A stretch of DNA of 64,000 bases from Symbiodinium microadriaticum (taxonomy: Eukaryota > Sar > Dinophyceae > Suessiales > Symbiodiniaceae): contig LSRX01001553.1 of NCBI GenBank assembly GCA_001939145.1, positions 1 to 64,000 of the forward strand, in the 5' to 3' direction. The translations under genes and the position numbers were made by a program. Positions within the stretch are counted from its first letter, which is position 1. Each line of letters begins with the position of its first letter. Under the pieces are notes generated by a model. The model was not told where the DNA came from. It made no database searches and saw only the letters and a list, made by a program, of their open reading frames with translations. Positions 56,123 to 64,000 of the stretch are shown piece after piece.

Positions 56123-57841
56123 CATGACAGCCGAAGCTCCGGCCTGGGGCGCCTGGGTCCGCCCCTTTTCATTGCCAGCGACAGCGGGAGCAGACTCCTC
56201 GCCTGGCAGAGTTGATACAGCTCCCTGTCCCTCATATCCCCCCTCATAAAAACAGCCCAGAATAATTACCAGTAGAAATACTGCTCCTCACCGTTCCTTC
56301 ATGCAAGCATAGTTGACATAGTATTGCGCATGGTTGCCACAGTAAAGTGCGCCTCAACACCGGCTAGACTCTAGACATCGGGTTGCCAACCGGGCGATTC
56401 AAAAAACTCTTCCTGACCCACTTCTGTATCTGTTGCCCCCACACGTCCCTCGCCAATCTTTGTCCTGGAGCTTCATGACCACGCTCCATCACAAACGAAT
56501 GAATACTGCAAAATGTTCGCTAACTTCCATTCGTCTTGCACGGCCTGTCACTGTTTACGAAGGCAGGGCCGTGCGGCCACTGGTTTTTTCCGGCAACGCC
56601 GGCCCTTGGATCACTCGACCTGAAAATCCCCCAGCCTGCCAAAAGAGAACTAAGTGGTGCAACTGACGATGCCTCTGGCCATGGCGCTCTCCACTTCGGT
56701 CGCCTCCCGCTCGCTCACCTGCGGCCTCGAGATCAAGTCCTGTCTTTGTCACAGCACTCGGGCACATGCGCATGTAGCCACTTTCGAGCTTCAGCCAGGG
56801 CGCATTGGCTCGGTCGCTGCCGTGAGAAGCTCACTACCATCCTCAGTTTGGGCTGAGGTGAATCGTGTCGTAAGGATTGCGATGCTCAACTTCGCAAGAC
56901 TTAAGGGAATCTCATGATTCGCGTGAGCGAGATTCAAGCTCAGCCAGTCCTAAGCTTGATGCACTGTCGGAGAGATCCAGCGGAATCTTGGCACCCTGGG
57001 CTCGGCTTCGCCCCTTGCAAGCCATAATTCCTCTCCATTGGATCTGAAAATCTCGCGGCCCGAGAAGCTTTGAGAATAGGAGAGCAGGAGCTACTTTGAC
57101 CTCAATTTGGTCTGGCCATCTGCTGTTGGTGCTTCGATCGTGCGCGGGTATGTGTTTAATTTCTTGGGACGGGGAGTACCGGCGTCTTAGATTTCCTTTG
57201 AATTCCTCGGTATGGGTAAGATGTCAAGAAACCTGCTGGTTGATTGGCAGGTTACTTTCCACGCACTACTAAAATTGAGTGCCAAAGCTACTAAACTATC
57301 CCAATTGTTCAATTGTTTCCGGTTGCCATGGCAGAAGTCGTTTGTCAGCTAGTGTCCCTGGCATTGCGCTTGTCACGGTTCTTGATTTTGCCTTTGATCT
57401 ATGCGCCCTTCTCCTTGTTGATCGTGCTCTTGCTCTTGCTGCTGTCATAGTTCTTGTTGTCCCTAGTCCATGTCTGCCATGCATGCCCGGTCTTCCTTGC
57501 AAGTCGTGTTTAGTACATTTACGGTGGCCTCCTTCCTTCCTACCGACCTTGCCCCACACACACACAACGGGAATGTGAAAGCAAACCTGCTTGCTCATCT
57601 CTGGGCGCCAGGCCTGCGGACTCAGAGCCATGATCTAGGGCCGCTGGGGTTGAAGTCACGCCCAGACCCGCCTGCTACGAGAGTCACGGGAAAAAGGCAC
57701 TCTGAGAGGGCAACCTGCCTGTGACACTCGCCGCGGCCGCCGGGGCTTCTGGTAAGCCGGAGTGGGCGGCCCTGCAGTGCCAGAGTCTTTGTTCACAGCC
57801 CTCCCTTCGAAACCGCAACCCACCGCCGAGTAAGCGAGAAA
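56123..57841. other. no resolved gene
   Basis: Overlapping short frames only. 57390-57450 is a degenerate CTTGCTCTTG tract whose minus reading (Lys/Ser/Asn-rich) contains a stop. Confidence 0.4.
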
Positions 57842-58228
57842 ATGAGAGATCGCGTGCCCGGAGCAGTTTTTGGGCGCCGAACCTCGACCCCTCGCACTGA
57901 GCCCGGACTGGCTTCCCCCGCTGGCCTTCATCGGACTCCCAGTACTCCGAAGGAGGACCCGCACTCGAACCGGGGGTCCTCCAGCAAAGGAGCCGGGATG
58001 GACAGAAACAACACTCTAAGGGACCTGTTGGAACGTGACTTCGCAACAACATCAAGAAAGACGCAACGTGCCCTCGAAATCAGCTCACGTGTCTGTCTGC
58101 GCGCACGCCTTTTTTTCATCTCTGCTCGAATTTCAAGACTGCAATGTTGCAGTCCTTTTCGGCACGTTGGCCTTCGGCATTTCTTGATGTCGTGCCAGAA
58201 CGATAAGGTCTTCAATCCCATGGTCTGA
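57842..58228 (+). CDS. unassigned 128-codon ORF
   Basis: ATG-initiated frame with a basic, Pro/Ser-rich start, then MDRNNTLRDLLERDFATTSR with strong purine-first bias, ending TGA. A 9-bp perfect hairpin (57954-57984) lies inside it. The minus strand is also open (57928-58299). Family unknown. Confidence 0.35.
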   Translation: MRDRVPGAVFGRRTSTPRTEPGLASPAGLHRTPSTPKEDPHSNRGSSSKGAGMDRNNTLRDLLERDFATTSRKTQRALEISSRVCLRARLFFISARISRLQCCSPFRHVGLRHFLMSCQNDKVFNPMV

Positions 58229-59967
58229 GAAGCTACTGAACGCAGCAGAGATGAACGTGGCAGCTCTCTCCGATGCTGTGCAGCGAATCTGGCTGACATC
58301 CGAACTCGAACTACGGATCCTTTCTTCGAAGGACTTCTTCAGAGGGACAAACCTCCGGCACCCTACTAAGCTCTACTATCTTCAGTTCGCAACCAGAGTG
58401 ACTAGAGAGCATTGACCTTGGGCCTGTAACGCTGTGCAACCGAATTGGTAAGGTTGCAAAGGTTGTGCCAAGCTCTCGCCTGGGTCCTTAATCCTAGGAA
58501 CCGCTCTGCAAGATCACGTGCTGCACTTTTCTCAGGAGAAGCTTCATCCGGCTCACGTTTGCAAGAACCATGGACCTGGACTCGATTTTCTGCCTAGCAT
58601 CTCGGCCAAGCATGTTAACTTCAGTTACTTCACCCATGTCTTTGGCTTTGGGCACAAACAGTTTAGCCTGGTCTGTCTCATTACATGTTGTCCACAGCTT
58701 CGCAGCTGTGGAGACGTAGAGAGGCACATTGTGTTCATGGAGGCAGGTCGAGGATTAGACGGCTAGCTCTAGAAACTCAGCAAGGACACATATGTGCCAT
58801 TTGGTCATGGCAGACGGACTTCGCGAGCGACGCATCCTTCCCGAACAACTGCGGCAGCTCGTTCCTGGCTGGGAGCTGGCTAGAGTCTGCTAGGTAATGG
58901 ATGATATACAGTAACATGGCAGAGTGGACAGAATCTCGCTTCGTGCATGCTATTGGACCGGTCCCGAGCTGCCGCCATGGCCTGCGCAGGCCTGACCCGA
59001 GCTGCAGCCGAGCCACTTGATGAAATCCTGCTCCGCCAGCAACTCCTCCAAAAATGGCCAGTTAAAAAATGAAGTGCAATCCACATTCATTTACTGTTCG
59101 CGGCGGCAATGTCCCCATGGATAAAAGAATGTCATTGTGAGCTGAACCATACCAAACCGTCCCAAACTTACAAAGGTTTCCGCTGTCATAGACAACTCTT
59201 CCGCAACTGAGTCCTCATCACGGAAGGTGTGGAAGACATCAGGCTCTGACAAGACCGGAAACCTCGAAACGACATGTGTCCCTCTGTCGATGTTTAAATT
59301 CTGCGTTTCTATGTCTACCAGTATGTAGATGAAGGCGTACCATCTTTTTCTCTCGCTCGCTCTTGCATCCCACAGGCTCTGACAGACACCCTTCAGGCTA
59401 AATCATGTGCCTTTACATCTTGATGCGTCTGAGCAGCTTTTGCGTTGTCTCGTGCGCGAAGATCCCTAGAAGCCTGAAGGAATAAGCGATGCCAGGCACG
59501 AGACCACGGAAACACGGTCAACGATACGCTATCTTTGATGCTTCCTTTCTTGCGTGTCCATGCAATGTTCTGCGCTAGCTGATCCCGATGCCTTGTCTGT
59601 GACAGGGCGCACTGTTTGTAAGTTTCATGAGTTCCATAAGTTCTTGCTACAGGCAGACATTTGCACATGTGACTCACATGTTTCACCAGAACATCTTTGC
59701 GACGCGACACAGGAAACAACACGACTCCGGACAGCAAAAGTTGTGCCCACCAGTTGCGAAGTTGCAAAATAATGGTTTCTGTATGCTTGCACAAGGCAAA
59801 AACACACGCGAAGCTCAAAGTCCCACGTGGTCGTACAAAGATAGAATTAGCGACGGTACATACAGACATAAAGACCGGCGCTGCTTGGTTGCTCCTTTTT
59901 CAGCATCGGTAAAGCTGTGCTGACCTATATCATGGCCTTAGAGCCTAGCAACTTCACATCTGAGCAA
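58229..59967. other. no resolved gene
   Basis: Frames at 58518-58766 plus, 59393-59869 minus and 59627-59923 plus conflict, and none carries motif support. Confidence 0.4.
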
Positions 59968-59992
59968 ATCCCTAACATCCCTAAACCCTAAA
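59968..59992 (+). repeat. degenerate telomere-like block
   Basis: CCCTAACAT, CCCTAAA and CCCTAAAT words. Two more CCCTAAA words lie at 60128-60149. Confidence 0.75.
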
Positions 59993-60384
59993 TAACCACA
60001 GCAGCCAGTCGACAAGTCATTTCCAGCCCTCAAGCACAAGGCCTCCGTACGACGTCGAGCTTCTTGTTGATGGTATTGCCGCCTGAGCAGAAGCCCTATC
60101 ACTTCGTCGTTATCAGTGATCGCCCTACGCCCTAAACTGGCCCTAAAAGTGGATAAAGTGGCAGTTCACAGGTGGGCCATGCCAAAATGCCCAAACCACT
60201 AGGCTACTCTCGGAGCTTCAAGGGCCTGAACGAACTACATGAAGTTGACGACCCAGACTCAGGCATCGATGACGACTGGCGCCGAAAGCAAAAACTTTTT
60301 CCAGTCAACACCATACATGACGCCACGCCGCCTTTGTTGAAGAGCGTGCTGCGTTGGGTCAGCAATCGCACTGGCTCGCATTTC

Positions 60385-61118
60385 CTAAGTAAGGCTGAGT
60401 TGGACGGCGATCACCGGAAGACTAAGCTGGAACGCATCCCACCAAAGGCAGAGCCACTCGGCACCGTCGGCGCCGCCCTCCGCCATGGAGGTCTCGATGG
60501 CAGAGAGTGTGGCGACCATGTGATGGGTCTCCTGCACAACGCATCTGCTTGTGTGTAGGCGCAAAAAAGTGAAAGGCGGAGTCCTCCACAACTCGATCAA
60601 AAAGGTTCGACTGCCAAGGCATCTTCCAAAGGCGCGGCTCGAAGTCGGCCTCGTGTCCCATGCTTTGAGCCTGCCGAGATCATCCCCAGCGGCTGCTACG
60701 CAGGGTCGTCTCGCGCCGACAGGAAGGCGCAACAACGGTCAGAAGCGAGCAGGGTCAAACCAAGACGAGCACAAGCTGCCTTCGTGAGCAGGTCCCTTGC
60801 TTGATCGGCGCGGAAAGTGACTTTCTTGACGTTGGGGTCATAGAGCTCCTGCCCAACCACACTTACGGATCGGGCTTGAGGCTCTGGGCGCTCTGGACTG
60901 ACCCACTCCTGCAGGGCGCTGCGGATCACGCCCCAGCAATCATCGAGAGCCTCGTGTTGGACCAGCAGTCGGACGTCCCTTCCAAGCCCAAACCCAGAAG
61001 CCACAAGTGTCGAGCTCGTGCAGGGTAGCGCCTGATAGGCCTGCTTGGAAGCAGAGTCGGCCGGAATCACTAAGTTGACCAGCGTGGTGAGGAGAACCGC
61101 AACACCTTCGTGAAGCTC
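60385..61118 (-). CDS. gene candidate with two exon-like pieces, unknown protein
   Basis: From about 61118 the minus strand is open for some 140 codons: LHEGVAVLLTTLVNLVIPAD, then VRLLVQHEALDDCWGVIRSA, LQEWVSPERPEPQARSV and YDPNVKKVTFRADQARDLL, to about 60700. A second piece after GTTGTGCAG|G (60525-60430) reads ETHHMVATLSAIETSMAEGG with GC-ending codons. Plus frames (60172-60558, 60801-61028) are antisense alternatives but shorter in the larger piece. No family is recognised, and the intron between the pieces is not resolved. Confidence 0.45.
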
Positions 61119-61786
61119 TGAGAGCTCGAGGGCTCAAAGGCTCATCTTCCTACATCTCCCCCCACCTCTGCAACTCATCGACACCCCCATACACAGGAGG
61201 AAACTGGGGGGGGTGAGCCTGCAGCGGGGGATCTATCTGAGCTTGACCCTCAATGCAGGTGCTACCCACGCACAAGATCAATATCAGGAGATCAGGGGAA
61301 ATGGAAAAGAGATGATGCTTGTGCCTGCACTTTGGGGGGAAACTGATGCTAGCTCTGAAACCCGAAGCTGTAAACCCGAAACCAGCGGCAGCTACGGAGC
61401 GAAACCGAACCCTGGCTCGGACAAGCTACGCAGCTACCCGAAAAAGCAATCTAGTCAGAAGACAGTATGCAAAATACGGCCAGAGAATATTCAGAACCCC
61501 AGCGGCAGCTTCAAAAACTCTACAACAGCCTTAAGAATGGATTCATGAGGGCAAGCAAGTATCTGCTAGCGCTGCTCGCAACAACGAGTGGCTTATCTCA
61601 CGGCGCAATCCGCACACAAAGAAAGCTTTAAATAGATGGCTGCATGACCCTTGCACAACTTTGGAATTAATTGCAGTGCCACAGCAGGATGCTTGGTGTG
61701 CTTGGTATGCACAAGAGAACACTCAGGGCGGCGAGCGTGACATTGAACCTGATGTTCGCAATGAGAGAGTCGGATGAAGACCGTGT
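61119..61786. other. no supportable gene
   Basis: A 111-codon plus frame (61213-61548) is low-complexity polar sequence. Nothing else was seen. Confidence 0.4.
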
Positions 61787-62280
61787 GTGTTGATGTGCAA
61801 GCTCGTGCGAGCGGTGAGTACCAACCAACTCAACGCAAGTATCGCGTCCAAGCCCGGCGGGCCAATACTTGCCGCCGCTATTGAAGAAGGGAGATTCGAG
61901 ACCAAAGCAGGAACGCGAGAATCCCTGCTAAAAATTTCGAAGATTCTGTTTCTTAGTTCAGACATGCCACAGTTCATCGCAAGAGTGTCGAACGTTGCTT
62001 CCTTGTCCACGATTGGATTGCTGCAGTTCGTGGCCAGGAGCCTCAACACAATTCAGAGAACAGCTCCCTCCGATATGCCAGGCAGCAAAGATTTGAAGCA
62101 AGTTTTGCGCCCTCCCCAGCTCCCGGCATGCATCGGCAGGCCCATCCTGCCTCCAACTGCTTTCCGTTTTCCGTTGTGCAGGTCCCAGCTCGTGTGTCGG
62201 ACAAAGGCAACTATCTGGCTTTCCTTTACTGTTCTGACCCCATTACAGAGTTCCCGAACCGAGAAGGCAGTTAAACATGC
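61787..62280 (+). CDS. helical-repeat-like ORF, plus strand favoured
   Basis: ATG-initiated frame. Its core reads GGPILAAAIEEGRFETKAGT, then LLKISKILFLSSDMPQFIAR and VASLSTIGLLQFVARSLNT, alternating hydrophobic and charged residues as in helical repeats. Purine-first codons reach about 65 %. The frame later runs into the microsatellite, so the real end or an intron lies before 62280. The minus strand (62041-61822) is also open and bounded by splice-like sites with lower bias. Confidence 0.4.
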
Positions 62281-62691
62281 TCAGCATATGTATGTATGCA
62301 TGCATGGTAGGTGGGCAGACAGGCAGGCAGGCAGGCAGGCAGGCAGACAGCCAGGCATTCAGTCAGGCAATCAGGCAGGTAGGTAGGTAGGTGTGTACAG
62401 TATATAGGTTGATGTGTGTAGGTGTCTGTATCTGTTATCTACATCCGTATCTGTATCTGCATCTGCATCTGTACGTGGATGTGCATATGTATCTGTCTGT
62501 ATATGTATATCTAACTAAATGTAGATGTATACGTATATGTACGTGCCTGTGTCTGTGAATGCGTGTGTGTGTGTGTGTGTGTGTGGTGTGTGTGTGTGTG
62601 TGTGTGCGCGTGTGCATGTGCGTATGTGTTTGCGCGTGCATGTATGTGGTGTGCGTGTGTATTTGTATACGCACGAGTCGTGTATACATGC

Positions 62692-62739
<48 letters not shown>

Positions 62740-62740
62740 G

Positions 62741-62785
<45 letters not shown>

Positions 62786-62817
62786 GTACATATACATATA
62801 CATATACATATACATAA

Positions 62818-62883
<66 letters not shown>

Positions 62884-62905
62884 GCGTATACATATACAAA
62901 TACAA

Positions 62906-62970
<65 letters not shown>

Positions 62971-63018
62971 CATACAGACATACATACATACACACACACA
63001 TATACACATACACTGCAC

Positions 63019-63079
<61 letters not shown>

Positions 63080-63165
63080 TATACATATACATATACATAC
63101 ACATATACATATAAATATGTGTACATACATACACACACATACACATACACTGCACATACACATAC

Positions 63166-63199
<34 letters not shown>

Positions 63200-63201
63200 G
63201 C

Positions 63202-63232
<31 letters not shown>

Positions 63233-63312
63233 TATATATATAATAATAATAATAGTAATAATAGTAATAATAATAATAGTAATGATAGTAATAATAGTAA
63301 TAATAATATAAT
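62281..63312. repeat. large compound microsatellite
   Basis: Blocks in order: CAGG and GTAG tetramers (62310-62395), CTGTAT words, GT dinucleotides (62555-62612), ACATAT hexamers (62690-62985), ACACAT hexamers (63000-63078), mixed hexamers to 63235, then AAT/AGT triplets to 63312. All long frames are artefacts. Confidence 0.98.
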
Positions 63313-63480
63313 AGTAGTAGCAGTAATAGAAATCATAATACGGCAAGTAGGCTTAACAAATAACTATCGCAGAAAGAAATTTAACTTTAACAAAACCAAC
63401 GCCAAACTTTCGCGAAAGGCACATTTAGCATGCAGTTGTCGTTTTATATAAATTATGCCACAAGGGGCTTGAGATCAACT
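63313..63480. other. short unique spacer
   Basis: About 170 bp of non-repeat sequence between two arrays, with no coding evidence. Confidence 0.6.
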
Positions 63481-63515
63481 ACCATATATATACATGTACA
63501 TATACATACAAATAG

Positions 63516-63567
<52 letters not shown>

Positions 63568-64000
63568 GTGTATATGTATGCATGGATGCATGTATGTATG
63601 TATGTATGTATGTATGTAGGTAGGTAGGTAGGTAGGTAGGCAGGCAGGTAGGTAGGTAGGTATGTATGTGTACACATATACATACATACATACCTACCTA
63701 CATACATACATACATGCATACATACATACATAGATACATACATACATCCATCCATGCATGCATACATACATGCATACACACATACATACATACATACATA
63801 CATACATACATGCATACATACATACATACGTACATACATACATACATACATACATACATACATACATACACAAAAACACACATACACACGTACATTACAT
63901 ACATTACACGCTTTATTTACATTACATGCATTACACACATAGCATAACATAACATAACACAACATGACATAACCTAACATAACATAACATAACGCAACAG
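63481..64000. repeat. compound microsatellite to window edge
   Basis: ACATAT hexamers, TATG and GTAG tetramers, a GTGTACAC centre, then CATA/CTAC tetramers, ACATT words and AACAT pentamers that continue past the window. Confidence 0.98.

Noticed and set aside
61822..62041. Minus-strand exon with good splice edges
   Set aside because: The plus-strand ORF over the same DNA is longer and has stronger purine-first bias, so the minus reading was kept only as an alternative.

Overview
The window looks like nuclear DNA of a dinoflagellate, probably a Symbiodinium-like alga. It has interstitial heptamer telomere-type repeats (CCCTAAA/TTTAGGG), near 50 % GC in the non-repeat parts, very sparse recognisable coding sequence, many simple-sequence arrays, and exon candidates whose acceptors are often AG followed by G and whose donors are GT or GC. 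Two stretches carry OPR/RAP-like motifs (LSTTLWALAKLG, LLWAFAALHG), a family that is large in photosynthetic alveolates. Eimeria-type apicomplexans share the heptamer and CAG repeats and are not excluded. There is no bacterial gene organisation, rRNA, convincing tRNA, CRISPR array or virus.

Layout. 0-5 kb: triplet and tetramer microsatellites with weak ORFs. 5-11 kb: a minus-strand gene candidate built from duplicated exons. It contains a 1013-bp segment repeated 2.7 times (7839-10571), and a 42-nt in-frame microexon starting AAEKG occurs five times. 11-14 kb: three telomere-like blocks, an AT-rich tract and minus-strand coiled-coil exon candidates. 14-21 kb: scattered exon candidates, an OPR-like exon at 16.4 kb, and a 101-bp inverted-repeat element at 20.9 kb. 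23.4-27.6 kb: tandem array of a 628-bp unit. 28.5-31.5 kb: a short exon candidate, a telomere-like inverted pair, a more AT-rich stretch and a degenerate ~185-bp satellite. 31.5-33.4 kb: large microsatellite complex with an ACATATAT array. 34.1-35.2 kb: the best-supported gene, minus strand, five exon candidates, the first three introns phase-consistent. 35.5 and 46.3 kb: assembly gaps (125 and 294 N) inside triplet arrays. 37-39.6 kb: minus-strand terminal exon and an OPR-like ORF. 42.5-43.3 kb: plus-strand four-exon candidate. 44.2-46.0 kb: Glu/Leu-rich minus-strand exon candidates. 49.6-51 kb: ~710-bp tandem duplication. 52-52.8 kb: second ACATATAT array. 53.7-56.1 kb: AT-rich repeats. 57-62 kb: sparse exon candidates. 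62.3-64 kb: microsatellite complex to the window end.

No gene could be assigned a pathway. Coding calls come from reading frames, splice-like motifs, phase agreement and purine-first codon bias judged by eye. In many places the opposite strand is also open, and this is stated where it matters. Most of the certain content is repeats.
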